The notes: generated from the sequence alone by a model not told the origin. DNA of 64,000 bases from an uncultured Amylibacter sp. (GCA_947497475.1 CANMGS010000002.1:1-64000); one strand, 5' to 3'. Positions 36,245 to 46,313 are shown, counted from the first letter of the stretch. Numbers and translations: made by a program.

Positions 36245-36829
36245 ATGTTTGGACGTAAGCCAAAAGTCGCAATTGAAACTGAACGCTTAACGCTACGCTT
36301 GCCTCTTACTGCGGATCACTTGCAATGGACGAGCTTGCGCCAAGCGAGTTCTGAATTTCTAAAGCCATGGGAACCAAATTGGGCCGAAGATCATTTTACC
36401 AAGCGCTCTTTTAGCAATCGTGTTTATTGGGCCAAGAAATCCTATGACACGGGACGTAGTGCGCCACTCTTTATGATCCGACGTGCGGATCAAGCCTTGG
36501 TTGGTGCAGTTACACTAGACAATATTCGGCGCGGGCCGTCGCAAACAGGAACCTTGGGGTATTGGACAGGCCAAGAATTTGCCCGCATGGGATATATGAC
36601 CGAGGCAATTAGAGCTTTGGTTCATTTTGCTTTCACTGAATTAGATATCAGTCGGCTAGAAGCAGCATGCTTGCCAACAAATGTTGCATCACGTGGTGTT
36701 CTGGAAAAGTCGGGCTTTAAATACGAAGGCGTTGCGCAAGCGTATCTACAAATCAATGGACGTTGGCAAAATCATGTGTTGTATTCCAACCTACGCACAG
36801 ACCGTCGTGGGAAGACTGACGTCGGTTAA
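36245..36829 (+). CDS. RimJ-type GNAT acetyltransferase
   Basis: This 194-residue protein matches the ribosomal-protein-Ala acetyltransferase (RimJ/RimL) pattern: ETERLTLRLP at the start, GYWTGQEFARMGYMTEAI for the acetyl-CoA loop, and LEAACLPTNVASRGVLEKSGF. It begins 3 bases after the M16 peptidase stop, so they form one transcript. The true substrate may be a protein N-terminus or an amino sugar; annotation beyond the family is uncertain. Confidence 0.85.
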   Translation: MFGRKPKVAIETERLTLRLPLTADHLQWTSLRQASSEFLKPWEPNWAEDHFTKRSFSNRVYWAKKSYDTGRSAPLFMIRRADQALVGAVTLDNIRRGPSQTGTLGYWTGQEFARMGYMTEAIRALVHFAFTELDISRLEAACLPTNVASRGVLEKSGFKYEGVAQAYLQINGRWQNHVLYSNLRTDRRGKTDVG

Positions 36830-36854
36830 GATGCTCTGATTGAAAGAGGCCTTA

Positions 36855-38270
36855 ATGACTTTATCCACAGTAACACCAGAGTTTATTGCCAAGCTGACTG
36901 CTGCATTGCCTGATGGAACCATCAGTGAAGCTCCTGTTGGATACCTTTCAGAGCCACGTGATTTATACAAAGGCACCGCCGCTTGTTTGGTGCGCCCGCG
37001 CACAGTGGAAGAAGTCTCTATTGCCGTAAGGCTTTGCAATGAGCATAGCGTGGGCATAATCCCATATGCAGGTGGCACAGGCCTTGTCGGGGGGCAGGTC
37101 GCGGATCTGGACCCTGCGCCAATCCTATTATCTGTGGAACGTATGACGGCAATCCGTGCTGTTGACCCCGACAACAACACCATGACCGTTGATGCAGGCG
37201 TGATCCTGACAGATATCCAAGATGCTGCTGATAAAGCGGATCGTTTGTTCCCATTATCACTTGCAGCAGAGGGCAGCTGCCGTATTGGTGGAAACCTTGC
37301 GACCAACGCAGGTGGCGTTCAGGTGCTGCGCTACGGTAATACACGCGATCTGTGTTTGGGGCTGGAAGCGGTCATGCCAGATGGTTCTATCTATCGCGGC
37401 CTAAAGGGGCTTCGTAAAGATAATATGGGCTATGATTTGCGTAACCTTTTGATCGGTTCTGAGGGGAGTTTGGGAATTATCACAGGTGCTACGTTAAAAC
37501 TGCATGCAAAGCCTGCGAAAATGGCAACAGCAATGACTGTCGTGCCATCTCCTGCCGCGGCCGTGAAATTGCTGCAAGTGATGCAATCAGCCTTGGATGG
37601 TTTGGTGTCAGGCTTTGAATTAATCCATGGCACAAGCCTAGAGTTCTTAGCTGATAAACTGCCAGATGTTCGTCAACCTTTCGCAGATCGCCCAAAATGG
37701 ATGGTTCTGATAGAAGCAGGGGGCGGTGAAGATGCACGCCTTGATGAACGTATGCTATCCGCCCTTGAAGGCGTGATAGAGGGTGGCTTGGTTGAGGATG
37801 TGTTGATTGCGCAAAACATGCAACAACGCCAAGATTTTTGGTCTGTGCGCGAACATATCCCATTGGCAAACCGTGCAGTTGGTGCCGTGTCCAGCCACGA
37901 TATTTCTGTACCTGTGTCGGCTGTGCCAGAGTTCATCCAATCAGGGTTTGATGCGATTGCTGAAATGGGCGACCTGCGTGTGAATTGTTTTGGACATGTG
38001 GGGGATGGAAATCTGCATTACAACGTCTTTCCTGCGGCTGGGTTGGACCGCAATGACATGCTGGATAAGCGTGTTGCGATTAAAAAGGTGATCCATGATC
38101 TGGTACACCAGTTCGACGGGTCTGTATCCGCAGAACATGGTATTGGGCGCCTGAAAGTTGCTGATCTGGAAACCTATAGTGATCCGACGAAATTGGCGAT
38201 GATCAAAGCGATCAAAACAGCACTTGATCCCAAAGGCATTATGAACCCGGGCGTCATAGTCCGTGCATGA
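36855..38270 (+). CDS. FAD-linked oxidase of the D-2-hydroxyacid dehydrogenase/GlcD family
   Basis: ATG 36855 gives 471 residues; a TTG at 36840 is also in frame. The PCMH-type FAD domain shows ACLVRPRTVEEVS, IIPYAGGTGLVGGQ, RIGGNLATNAGGVQVLRYG and GSEGSLGIIT. The C-terminal substrate domain has FGHVGDGNLHYN and SAEHGIG with the Fe/Zn-ligand-like His residues. Relatives oxidise D-lactate, D-2-hydroxyglutarate or glycolate. Without an iron-sulfur partner nearby, D-2-hydroxyglutarate/D-lactate type is likeliest. It follows the M16-GNAT pair by 25 bases. Confidence 0.9.
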   Translation: MTLSTVTPEFIAKLTAALPDGTISEAPVGYLSEPRDLYKGTAACLVRPRTVEEVSIAVRLCNEHSVGIIPYAGGTGLVGGQVADLDPAPILLSVERMTAIRAVDPDNNTMTVDAGVILTDIQDAADKADRLFPLSLAAEGSCRIGGNLATNAGGVQVLRYGNTRDLCLGLEAVMPDGSIYRGLKGLRKDNMGYDLRNLLIGSEGSLGIITGATLKLHAKPAKMATAMTVVPSPAAAVKLLQVMQSALDGLVSGFELIHGTSLEFLADKLPDVRQPFADRPKWMVLIEAGGGEDARLDERMLSALEGVIEGGLVEDVLIAQNMQQRQDFWSVREHIPLANRAVGAVSSHDISVPVSAVPEFIQSGFDAIAEMGDLRVNCFGHVGDGNLHYNVFPAAGLDRNDMLDKRVAIKKVIHDLVHQFDGSVSAEHGIGRLKVADLETYSDPTKLAMIKAIKTALDPKGIMNPGVIVRA

Positions 38271-38303
38271 AAAACGCCCTGCTATCGGGGAATAACAGGG
38301 CGT
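38270..38303 (-). terminator. Terminator of the apt operon (leftward)
   Basis: On the minus strand ACGCCCTG (38303-38296) pairs with CAGGGCGT (38281-38274), then TTTTT. It lies 100 bases past the apt stop. On the plus strand no T-run follows, so it serves the leftward transcript; the FAD-oxidase stop abuts it. Confidence 0.75.
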
Positions 38304-38402
38304 CGCGTCTATCAAGTAAGTAAGTGTGTTCTATGAACAGGCTCAGTATAGGGGAAATTATCTTACAAATTGGTTAACATAGATCTACAAATGAAAAGAA
38401 AT

Positions 38403-38936
38403 CTATAGCCCCTCAAAAGCACATAATACATGCACAGGCACGCCCATAGATTTTATCTTATCTGCGCCACCCAAATCAGGTAGGTCGATGATAAATGTAG
38501 ATTGTACAACGGTACCACCCAATGCTTCGATCAATTTAATACCAGCTTCGGCTGTGCCACCAGTGGCGATCAGATCATCCAGCAACAAAACATTTTCACC
38601 CGCTTCAATCGCATCATCATGGACTTCCAAAGTGGCTGTACCATATTCCAGCTCATAATCTTGTGTAATCGTTTTTCCCGGTAATTTTCCTTTTTTACGA
38701 AGAGGAACAAAGCCAACGCCCAAACGTTGCGCAACCGCACCACCCATAATAAATCCACGTGCTTCTAACCCAGCAACCTTATCCACCTTTATGCCGATCA
38801 AAGCTGCAACAGTTTGCTCAATGGCTTCGTGTAAGCCTTCGGCATTACCAAACAAAGTGGTGACATCGCGGAACATTATGCCTTCGTGTGGGAAATCTGG
38901 GATAGTGCGAATATAATCACGCAGGTCTTTTGTCAT
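38403..38936 (-). CDS. apt: Adenine phosphoribosyltransferase
   Basis: This 177-residue purine-salvage enzyme makes AMP from adenine and PRPP. The family start ([21 protein letters not shown]) is present in full, followed by [17 protein letters not shown], and the PRPP loop [14 protein letters not shown]. It lies downstream of the lipoprotein hydrolase and mtnP on the same strand with 10- and 9-base gaps. MtnP releases adenine, which apt recycles, so the operon is functionally coherent. Confidence 0.97.
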   Translation of the reverse strand: MTKDLRDYIRTIPDFPHEGIMFRDVTTLFGNAEGLHEAIEQTVAALIGIKVDKVAGLEARGFIMGGAVAQRLGVGFVPLRKKGKLPGKTITQDYELEYGTATLEVHDDAIEAGENVLLLDDLIATGGTAEAGIKLIEALGGTVVQSTFIIDLPDLGGADKIKSMGVPVHVLCAFEGL

Positions 38937-38946
38937 TAGTTATGCC

Positions 38947-40008
38947 TTAGTCTTGTTTGAATACTGTTTTGATAAGATTACCCGAAAGCTCTCCATTTTG
39001 TTGGGCAAGTGCTGCGGTGGATGGTAACGTTTTCAGAATTGAAATTACGCTGGGCGATGTCAATGCAACCGAATGGTTCAACAAATCACCATCTTCGAAG
39101 CTTGATAAGTCAATTAAAGTCACACCGTGCCGTTCTATCAATTCATCGCTGGTCGTAAGTCCAAGGCGCGCGCGACGCCCTGTTAAGAATGATGTCACTT
39201 TCAATGCGATGTCATTGTCATCACTGAAAATAACGAAAGGCTTTGGGGTGTGTTTGATGCGGCGAAGCTGCATTTCAAAAACACTGTTGTCTACATCTGG
39301 TGAAATTAAAACAACGCCAATTTCAGTGTTTAACACTTTGCGGTCATTGCTGATACTCACTTGGCGCAAAGTTTCCAACAACAAACCAGACCCAATTGAA
39401 TGTGCGACCAGCAAAATTCGTTTTGCGCCTGTTGCTGCGATTTGCTGCAATAGTGTTTGCAACCCATCGCGGGCAAATAATACGCTGTCACGGTCATGCA
39501 GATATTCCACCGTGCTTTCTGTCGTCGGCCATGCATATAGAACTGGCGTACTTTGAACATCCATATCAACGGTGATTTGTGCAAAACGATACAGGCTTTC
39601 GGCGAAATTATTGTTGTACCCATGAATAAACACAACAACCTCTTCGCCGTATGGTCGGTTGCGATTTGAGGCTCTGACCGCAGACTTAAAAGGGCTTGCT
39701 GAACTGAATAGTTCAGCATCCTTAATCACAAAATCTGTGGCAGGGTTTGGTGTCTTACGTGGCCATTCAATTTGGCCTACTTCATGTGTCGGTGGAATAG
39801 AGATGTCATATCGACCATAGGTGATTTCAGATGTGCGTAGCCCGTTAAAATCATATGGCGTTTCGGATTTTTGCCGCGTAGTTGCTACAAAAATACGCTC
39901 AATTTGGGTGTTCTGAACATCCAGTTTTGAAATGCCAATTTCCCCACGTTTTGCACAAGCCACCAAGGTGGCAATGCAAAGACTTAGGATAAAAAGGCGT
40001 TTTAACAT
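38947..40008 (-). CDS. Lipoprotein alpha/beta hydrolase (DUF900-type)
   Basis: This 353-residue protein starts with a lipoprotein signal, the lipobox LVAC with Cys18. The hydrolase core contains EEVVVFIHGYNNNFAES, the nucleophile elbow LVAHSIGSG and LISPDVDNSVF, matching DUF900 proteins. It should be anchored in a membrane facing the periplasm; the natural ester or amide substrate is unknown. It sits between mtnP and apt, 9 and 10 bases apart, so it is co-transcribed with purine-salvage genes without an obvious biochemical link. Confidence 0.85.
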   Translation of the reverse strand: MLKRLFILSLCIATLVACAKRGEIGISKLDVQNTQIERIFVATTRQKSETPYDFNGLRTSEITYGRYDISIPPTHEVGQIEWPRKTPNPATDFVIKDAELFSSASPFKSAVRASNRNRPYGEEVVVFIHGYNNNFAESLYRFAQITVDMDVQSTPVLYAWPTTESTVEYLHDRDSVLFARDGLQTLLQQIAATGAKRILLVAHSIGSGLLLETLRQVSISNDRKVLNTEIGVVLISPDVDNSVFEMQLRRIKHTPKPFVIFSDDNDIALKVTSFLTGRRARLGLTTSDELIERHGVTLIDLSSFEDGDLLNHSVALTSPSVISILKTLPSTAALAQQNGELSGNLIKTVFKQD

Positions 40009-40017
40009 GGGTTTAAC

Positions 40018-40887
40018 TTATAATACGCGGCCAGCAACGGCATCTAATTTTGCCACCAACTCTGGATCACGGTGTGGGTCTTGGGTCATAATGGCATATT
40101 CCAGCGCGCGATCACACCCATGCGGACATAATTCGCGTTCAGCACCCAATAGGGCAGGTAAGCGTGCCACCATACCCTTGGCTTTGCCAGAGTTGCCCAT
40201 CAAAGTTGCAATGATCTGTGTGACATCCACTTCGCCGTGGTCTGGATGCCAACTGTCATAATCCGTAATCATCGCAACTGAAGCATAGCAAAGCTCTGCT
40301 TCGCGCGCCAATTTCGCCTCTGGCATATTGGTCATACCAATCACATCGCAGCCCCAGCTTTCGCGGTACATTTTACTTTCAGCCAATGTTGAAAATTGTG
40401 GACCTTCCATCGCCAAATAAGTGCCGCCATTGTGCACAGTGATACCCTCTGCGGTTGCGGCTTCAAGACAGGCTGCGGATAAACGCGGGCAAGTTGGGTG
40501 GGCAACAGAAACATGTGCCACACAGCCCGAACCAAAGAATGATTTTTCACGCGCGAATGTACGGTCAATAAACTGATCCACAATCACAAAATCACCAGGC
40601 GCCATTTCTTCGCGGAAGGAACCACAAGCAGACACAGAAATAACATCTGTCACACCCGCACGTTTCATGGCATCAATATTAGCGCGGTAATTCACCGTGC
40701 TTGGTGATTGTTTATGTCCACGCCCATGACGTGGCAAAAACACCATTTTCACACTATTCAAAGTGCCGAATAGCAGATCATCAGATGGGGCGCCAAAAGG
40801 GCTGTCGATCTTGCGCCATTCGGCGTTTTCTAGGCCATCAATTTCATAAATGCCACTGCCGCCCATTACGCCAATTACTGTTTTCAT
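40018..40887 (-). CDS. mtnP: S-methyl-5'-thioadenosine phosphorylase
   Basis: This enzyme splits methylthioadenosine into adenine and methylthioribose-1-phosphate, feeding methionine salvage and, through apt, adenine reuse. Motifs: VMGGSGIYEI at the N-terminus, FLPRHGRGHKQSPS, ISVSACGSFREE, GGTYLAMEGPQFST, and the family loop VIGMTNMPEAKLAREAELCY. ATG 40887 (MKTVIGVMGG) is placed correctly behind GAGGGA; an upstream ATG (40896) is in frame. First gene of the mtnP-lipoprotein-apt unit. Confidence 0.95.
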   Translation of the reverse strand: MKTVIGVMGGSGIYEIDGLENAEWRKIDSPFGAPSDDLLFGTLNSVKMVFLPRHGRGHKQSPSTVNYRANIDAMKRAGVTDVISVSACGSFREEMAPGDFVIVDQFIDRTFAREKSFFGSGCVAHVSVAHPTCPRLSAACLEAATAEGITVHNGGTYLAMEGPQFSTLAESKMYRESWGCDVIGMTNMPEAKLAREAELCYASVAMITDYDSWHPDHGEVDVTQIIATLMGNSGKAKGMVARLPALLGAERELCPHGCDRALEYAIMTQDPHRDPELVAKLDAVAGRVL

Positions 40888-40942
40888 GATCGTCATCCCT
40901 CAAATTCAATTTTGCCTGACATTAGGCTGCAATGTGCTTGTG

Positions 40943-41407
40943 TTAAAGGGGCTTTATTGCCCAATTATGCTGTTCATCTGTCTCTACAGCATGGGGCCTG
41001 ATTTTGCGAATACGCGCTAGCGCTGCTTCTGGGTTTTCACCTTGTGATACCAACAATCTCAACAGCAGCATTCCTGACCGTCCTTGTCCGCCTTTGCAAT
41101 GCGCCAATACCCGTCCGCCTGCATTTAATGTTCCCAATAAGTCATTCAGCGCGTCTCCCCAGTCCTGTGTATTAGGCACCCCAAAGTCGACGATCGGCAA
41201 ATGGAGCCAGTCATAGTCTGCTTGCAGAAAACACATGGGCAAACTTGGCTCTATTTTGGGAAATTCTTCTTCTTGTGTATGGGTCACAACCACCGATGGT
41301 TGCCAGTTTGCGATATCATCGAAATTCTCAGCTCGATTGGGTTGACGGCAAAGGGCCAATTTCCCTGCACCAAATCCATCCAATTCATATATCGCAAAAG
41401 GCTCCAC
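40943..41407 (-). CDS. Dual-specificity/tyrosine phosphatase-like protein
   Basis: This 154-residue protein has the cysteine-phosphatase loop HCKGGQGRSG (Cys104, Arg110; C-x5-R) and an upstream acid in the WLHLPIVDFGVPN segment. This is the compact cyclin-phosphatase/PTP-like fold found in many bacteria. Start is GTG 41407, whose G is shared with the TAG of the flavin reductase upstream, so the two are translationally coupled. Substrate unknown; a phosphoprotein or phosphoinositide-like target is possible. Confidence 0.82.
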   Translation of the reverse strand: MEPFAIYELDGFGAGKLALCRQPNRAENFDDIANWQPSVVVTHTQEEEFPKIEPSLPMCFLQADYDWLHLPIVDFGVPNTQDWGDALNDLLGTLNAGGRVLAHCKGGQGRSGMLLLRLLVSQGENPEAALARIRKIRPHAVETDEQHNWAIKPL

Positions 41408-42015
41408 TAAGATTGGCCTGGGCGGTTTAACGAAAATACATCCTTTACAGATGTGTAATCACGATACCCCAACCGTGCCAATGGTGCATAGCTGGTCACG
41501 TCCAATATGCCGTCTTTGATATGCTGATCTTGGATGTGAATGCCAACAACCTCGCCAATCACCATTTGACCGTTGCCCAGCAATGGTACGATTTGATGTA
41601 ATTTGCATTCCATCGCAATTGGGCTTGCAGCCACATAGGGTGTGTTGATCACGTTAGACGTCCCTTTTTCCAAACCCGCTTCTACGAATTCATCTGTGCC
41701 ATAGGGCAGGTGCGCACTGGTCACATTCATTGCATCTTTCAAGGCATCCGAGACGATATTTACACAAAATTCACCCGTTTCTTGGATGTTTCGAACGCTA
41801 TCTTTGGGTTCATCAATCCCCATTTTTGGGCCACCTTCGGCAAACATAATCATCGGTGGCTCATCCTGAACACCGTTGAAAAACGAATAGGGGGCAAGAT
41901 TGGCTGTACCGTCTTTATTCAATGTTGAAATCCAACCGATAGGGCGGGGTGCTATGATGGCTTTAAAGGGATCATGCGGCAAAGGCTTTGGATCAAGGAC
42001 GGGTCTGTAAAACAT
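41407..42015 (-). CDS. Flavin reductase-like FMN-binding protein
   Basis: ATG 42015 (MFYRPVLDPKPLP) gives 202 residues; upstream ATGs at 42030 and 42057 are in frame. The flavin-reductase-like split-barrel signature is clear: FKAIIAPRPIGWIST, NLAPYSFFNGV, ETGEFCVNIVS, and the LGNGQMVIGEVVGIHI strand. Such proteins bind FMN and reduce flavin or quinone-like substrates. It overlaps the phosphatase gene by one base, an operon pairing of unknown logic. Confidence 0.85.
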   Translation of the reverse strand: MFYRPVLDPKPLPHDPFKAIIAPRPIGWISTLNKDGTANLAPYSFFNGVQDEPPMIMFAEGGPKMGIDEPKDSVRNIQETGEFCVNIVSDALKDAMNVTSAHLPYGTDEFVEAGLEKGTSNVINTPYVAASPIAMECKLHQIVPLLGNGQMVIGEVVGIHIQDQHIKDGILDVTSYAPLARLGYRDYTSVKDVFSLNRPGQS

Positions 42016-42117
42016 ATTTTGGTCTCTCATCAAGAATTGCCCAATTGGTAACCCCATGCTATCCGCAATGCCAGAGGTTTCGCGAATAAGCGCGTCACAA
42101 TAAAATGAGTAAAACGC

Positions 42118-42609
42118 ATGTTCCGTTTGGCGCCAGAAACAAAAGACGATTGGTGGGAGGTTGAAAACCTATACGATCTATCCTTTGCACCTGGCCGTGA
42201 GGCATTATCGTCTTACCGTCTGCGTGAAGGTGTCGATCCTATTTCTGCACTCTGTTTGGTCGCACGTGATGATTTGGGCGTTCTATCTGGTGTGATCCGC
42301 TATTGGCCTGTGGTCATAGGTGAAGACCGTGCAGCAACCTTATTACTTGGTCCAATCGCTGTACATCCAACGTGTCAAGGCGAGGGGTTGGGTAACTTGC
42401 TTATGCACCAAAGCTTGGGCGCTGCCCGTGCGCTGGGTTGGGAACGTGTTTTGTTGGTGGGTGATGCGCCGTATTATGGTCGGTTTGGGTTTCAAAAAAA
42501 TATTAACTTGGATTATCCGCAACCAGTAAACCCAGAGCGTGTGCTAACGCTGGAATTGGTTGATGGTGCGTTTGATGGGGTTTCAGGTGTGGTCGCTAAA
42601 GCAGACTAA
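42118..42609 (+). CDS. GNAT-family N-acetyltransferase
   Basis: This 163-residue enzyme has LGPIAVHPTCQGEGLGNLLM, the acetyl-CoA loop (Q-G-E-G-L-G), and LVGDAPYYGRFGF, which is characteristic of the YhbS-like acetyltransferases. Substrate unknown. It is convergent with ptsP, and their stop codons overlap by four bases (42606-42609). It is divergent from the flavin reductase, with about 100 bases between them. Confidence 0.88.
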   Translation: MFRLAPETKDDWWEVENLYDLSFAPGREALSSYRLREGVDPISALCLVARDDLGVLSGVIRYWPVVIGEDRAATLLLGPIAVHPTCQGEGLGNLLMHQSLGAARALGWERVLLVGDAPYYGRFGFQKNINLDYPQPVNPERVLTLELVDGAFDGVSGVVAKAD

Positions 42610-44849
42610 CCTCGTGATTTCAACCATTCCATCACATGGCCGCGAATGGATTGTTCACCAGAAACCATTGCTTCCTCCATCATCGAACGTGCTTCGTTCA
42701 GATTGGTTCTACGCAACATATGTTTTACAGGCCCGATAGAGGCGGGGCGCATAGATAAGTTGCGCAAGCCCATTGCCGCAAAACACATCGCTTCAATCGG
42801 GCGACCTGCATCTTCACCACAGAAACTGACAGGTGTACCAAGGCTGTCGCAACGGTCAGAAATTTGGCCGATAAAGCGCATAAAACTCACGTTCAATGTA
42901 TCATAACGGCGGCGTACGCGTTCGTTTTCACGGTCTGCGGCATAGAAGAATTGTTTCAGATCATTGCCGCCGATTGAAATGAAATCACATTCCTCAAAGA
43001 ATTGATCAGGGGCAAAGGCCAAACTTGGTGTTTCCAGCATTGCACCGACTTTTACATCAGCGGGCATCACATGCCCCAAGCGTTCTTCGTTGCGCAGAAC
43101 GGCACCTAATACTGCTTTGGCGTCTTGGAATTCGCCATATTGCGCGATGAATGGGAACATAACGCGTAAAGGGCGACCTTTGGCGGCCCGAATAAAGGCC
43201 TGTAATTGCATCTGCATGATGCCTTTTTTATCCAAGCCAACACGGATTGCGCGCCAACCCATCGCGGGGTTTGGTTCATCTTCTGGTTGGAGATATGGCA
43301 AAACCTTATCTGAACCAATATCCAACGTGCGGAAATTCACGGGCAAATCACCAGCCGCATCGAAAACGCGTCCGTAAAGGCTGGCCAGATCGTTCCGCTT
43401 TGGCATGGAATTGCGTAATAGGAATTGCAGCTCTGTGCGAAACAGGCCAACACCTTCGGCGCCAGAAGTTGGCAAGCTTGGCAGATCTGCCATCAGACCC
43501 GCATTCATTTGCATGCCGATTTTTATACCGTCCAAAGTCTCTGCAGGTTCATCACGGATAGCGACATATTTTTGCTGTGCTTCTGCAAGCATCGCGATCT
43601 TGTCTTTGAAAGCGTTTGTGACGCTTTCGTCTGGCCGCAGATGAGCAATACCTTGATCACCATCAACCAATATTTCATCGCCATTCAATGCTTCTCGTGT
43701 GATGTTATCTGCGTGAATGACCATCGGAATGGCCCAAGCGCGTGCGATGATTGCTGCATGCGAACCAACCGAACCGTGCTCCAGCACCAAGCCTTTGATT
43801 TTCTTTCCGTATTCCAGCAATTCGGCAGGGCCAATGTTGCTGGCAACCAATACTGCATTATCTGGAACTGAATCCCCAGCTGCGCGTCCTTGGCCTGTTA
43901 GCAAGCGTAATAAACGGTTGGAAAGATCATCCAAATCATGCAGTCGTTCGCGCAAATATGGATCAGGCACGCGGGACATACGGGCACGTGTTGCAGATTG
44001 CTCTTTTTCGACTGCAACTTCTGCCGCAAGGCCGCTATCAATGCTCGCTTCCAACCGTGCCACCCAACCACGTGAGTTTGCAAACATACGGTAGGATTCC
44101 ATAACCTCGATTTGTTCTTTGTCTTCATTCTGATTAGCTGACAGCAGAACATCAACGTTCAAACGTAACTGTTGAATAGCGTCATTCAGACGTGCTTTTT
44201 CAACATCTGGGTCATCGGCAACAGGGTTGGTTATAACAATTTTCGGGTCATGTAATAAAACCACGCCGCGTGCAGCGCCTTCTTGGGCAGAACCGCCACG
44301 GAAAAGGTGCGCGCGTTGGTGCGGTGCTGTCATCGCTTCGCCTTCGCCTGTAAAGGCACCCAGCTCTTTCATTTCAGCGATGACCATGGCGACGACTTCT
44401 AGGGCATAGACTTCGTCATCAGAATATTTGCGTGCATCTTTGCTTTGCACTACCAAAACGCCCAAAACTTCGCCCAAACGTTGAATTGGCACACCTAACA
44501 GCGAAGAAAACAATTCCTCGCCTGTTTCCGCCATATAGCGAAAGCCTTTTTCTTGGGGGGCATTTTCGGTGTTAATAGGGGCTGCACGTTTGGCGACGCG
44601 ACCAACCAGGCCTTCGCCCACACGCATCCGCGTTTGGTGAACAGCTTCTTTGTTCAAACCTTCGGTGGCACATAATTCTAGTGTTTGGCGATCACGGCGC
44701 AGGTAAATAGAACACACTTCGGTTTCCATGCTTTCGGAAACCAATTGTGTGATGTGATCCAGCCGTTCTTGGCCGTCCCCATCTTCTGCAAGCGTATCAC
44801 GCAAGTTTTGCAGAAGTGTTCTTGAATTAACGCCGCTTTTTTGGGCCAT
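42606..44849 (-). CDS. ptsP: Nitrogen-related phosphotransferase enzyme I (PtsP, EI-Ntr)
   Basis: This 747-residue protein has an N-terminal GAF domain (about 15-155), the HPr-binding/phospho-His domain with EHGSVGSHAAIIARAWAIP, and the PEP-utilising barrel (LFRTELQFL, TLDIGSDKVLPYL, SIGGNDLKQFF). It takes phosphate from PEP into the PTS-Ntr relay (NPr, EIIA-Ntr), which senses nitrogen and potassium. NPr and EIIA-Ntr are not in the window. It lies 15 bases downstream of lysC, a common roseobacter order. Confidence 0.95.
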   Translation of the reverse strand: MAQKSGVNSRTLLQNLRDTLAEDGDGQERLDHITQLVSESMETEVCSIYLRRDRQTLELCATEGLNKEAVHQTRMRVGEGLVGRVAKRAAPINTENAPQEKGFRYMAETGEELFSSLLGVPIQRLGEVLGVLVVQSKDARKYSDDEVYALEVVAMVIAEMKELGAFTGEGEAMTAPHQRAHLFRGGSAQEGAARGVVLLHDPKIVITNPVADDPDVEKARLNDAIQQLRLNVDVLLSANQNEDKEQIEVMESYRMFANSRGWVARLEASIDSGLAAEVAVEKEQSATRARMSRVPDPYLRERLHDLDDLSNRLLRLLTGQGRAAGDSVPDNAVLVASNIGPAELLEYGKKIKGLVLEHGSVGSHAAIIARAWAIPMVIHADNITREALNGDEILVDGDQGIAHLRPDESVTNAFKDKIAMLAEAQQKYVAIRDEPAETLDGIKIGMQMNAGLMADLPSLPTSGAEGVGLFRTELQFLLRNSMPKRNDLASLYGRVFDAAGDLPVNFRTLDIGSDKVLPYLQPEDEPNPAMGWRAIRVGLDKKGIMQMQLQAFIRAAKGRPLRVMFPFIAQYGEFQDAKAVLGAVLRNEERLGHVMPADVKVGAMLETPSLAFAPDQFFEECDFISIGGNDLKQFFYAADRENERVRRRYDTLNVSFMRFIGQISDRCDSLGTPVSFCGEDAGRPIEAMCFAAMGLRNLSMRPASIGPVKHMLRRTNLNEARSMMEEAMVSGEQSIRGHVMEWLKSRG

Positions 44850-44864
44850 GAAAATGCTTTGCTG

Positions 44865-46115
44865 CTACTCTATTCCGAGCTCAAACGTATCATGCAATGC
44901 ACGTACAGCCAATTCCATATATTTGCGATCTACCAAAACAGAGACTTTAATCTCAGAAGTTGTAATAACCTTAATGTTTACGCCTTCATCAGCCAAAACT
45001 TGGAACATTTTCGTCGCAACACCAGCCTGCGAACGCATGCCGTTACCAACAATAGAGATCTTGGCAACATCAGAATCAGTCACCAATTCTTTGTAGTTCA
45101 ACTCGCCAGAAGACTGTGCATCCTTCATGGCTTTTTCTGCCAAGGCAACGTGATCTGTTGGGCAAGAGAATGTCATGTCTGTGCGACCATCTTCGGATAT
45201 GTTCTGCACGATCATATCAACGTTTACACCAGCATCAGCCAATGGGCCGAAAATTGCAGCAGCCACACCAGGGCGGTCCGCCACTGAAAGCAATGTCATT
45301 TTTGCTTCGTCGCGAGAGTATGCAACGCCTTTAACAACGCGAATATTTTCCATGATATCCTCTTCTTGGCAAACCAATGTGCCAACTTCTTCTGATATGT
45401 CTTCTTCAAAACTTGATAATACGCGCAATTTCACGCGGTAGCTGCGGGCAAGTTCAACGGAACGTGTTTGCAGCACTTTTGCGCCCAATGACGCCAATTC
45501 CAACATCTCTTCGTATGAGATCTTATGCAGTTTACGTGCATCTGAAACGATACGTGGGTCCGTTGTGTAAATGCCATCTACGTCAGTATAGATATCACAA
45601 CGCTCTGCTTCAAATGCAGCGGCAAAGGCCACAGCCGTTGTATCCGATCCACCACGGCCCAATGTTGCGATACGCCCGTCTGCCATCACACCTTGGAAAC
45701 CAGCAACAACAGCAACTTTGATACCAGAGGTAAAAGAAGCGTTTATGTTTTCAGATGGAATAGCATCAATGCGCGCAGCTTCGTGGTTGCCAGTACATTG
45801 TAATGGTACCTGCCACCCTTGCCAGCTGCGTGCAGGTACGCCCATTTCTTGCAGACGCATTGCCATCAAACCAGATGTCACATTCTCACCAGAAGACACA
45901 ACCGCATCGTATTCGGCTTTATCGTAAAGACCGTCATCAGGTGCACTGTCTTTGACCCAGCCAACAAGCTCGTTGGTTTTGCCTGACATGGCTGACACGA
46001 TCACGATCACTTCGTGGCCGTTTTCAACCTCTTGTTTCACTTTATTGGCTGCATTGGCGATCTTATCCAGATCAGCAACAGAGGTGCCGCCAAATTTCAT
46101 CACGATACGGGACAT
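44865..46115 (-). CDS. lysC: Aspartate kinase
   Basis: This 416-residue enzyme catalyses the first step of lysine, threonine and methionine synthesis. The N-terminal KFGGTSVADL, then SSGENVTSGLMA, TLGRGGSDTTAVAFAAA and TDVDGIYTTDPR, mark the kinase domain. Two C-terminal ACT domains (VADRPGVAAAIFGPLADAGVN and IVGNGMRSQAGVATKMFQVL) fit the feedback-inhibited form. It is upstream of ptsP on the same strand. The 244 bases upstream contain the XRE operators described separately. Confidence 0.96.
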   Translation of the reverse strand: MSRIVMKFGGTSVADLDKIANAANKVKQEVENGHEVIVIVSAMSGKTNELVGWVKDSAPDDGLYDKAEYDAVVSSGENVTSGLMAMRLQEMGVPARSWQGWQVPLQCTGNHEAARIDAIPSENINASFTSGIKVAVVAGFQGVMADGRIATLGRGGSDTTAVAFAAAFEAERCDIYTDVDGIYTTDPRIVSDARKLHKISYEEMLELASLGAKVLQTRSVELARSYRVKLRVLSSFEEDISEEVGTLVCQEEDIMENIRVVKGVAYSRDEAKMTLLSVADRPGVAAAIFGPLADAGVNVDMIVQNISEDGRTDMTFSCPTDHVALAEKAMKDAQSSGELNYKELVTDSDVAKISIVGNGMRSQAGVATKMFQVLADEGVNIKVITTSEIKVSVLVDRKYMELAVRALHDTFELGIE

Positions 46116-46313
46116 TGTCTTCTTTCAATCGCTATTGGTTATTCAGCGGCTGTATTACGCGGGATCAACCAGATGGGCAAGCGAAAGCGCCATTATTGAT
46201 GTCGCAGTTCGACCGCCATTTTTTTATAACACTGCGTTATGCTGGGTGAGCATATCAGATATGTAACAATCACAGGTTGTAATGGCTTCATGGGCTCTTA
46301 CTTGCTCTGCATG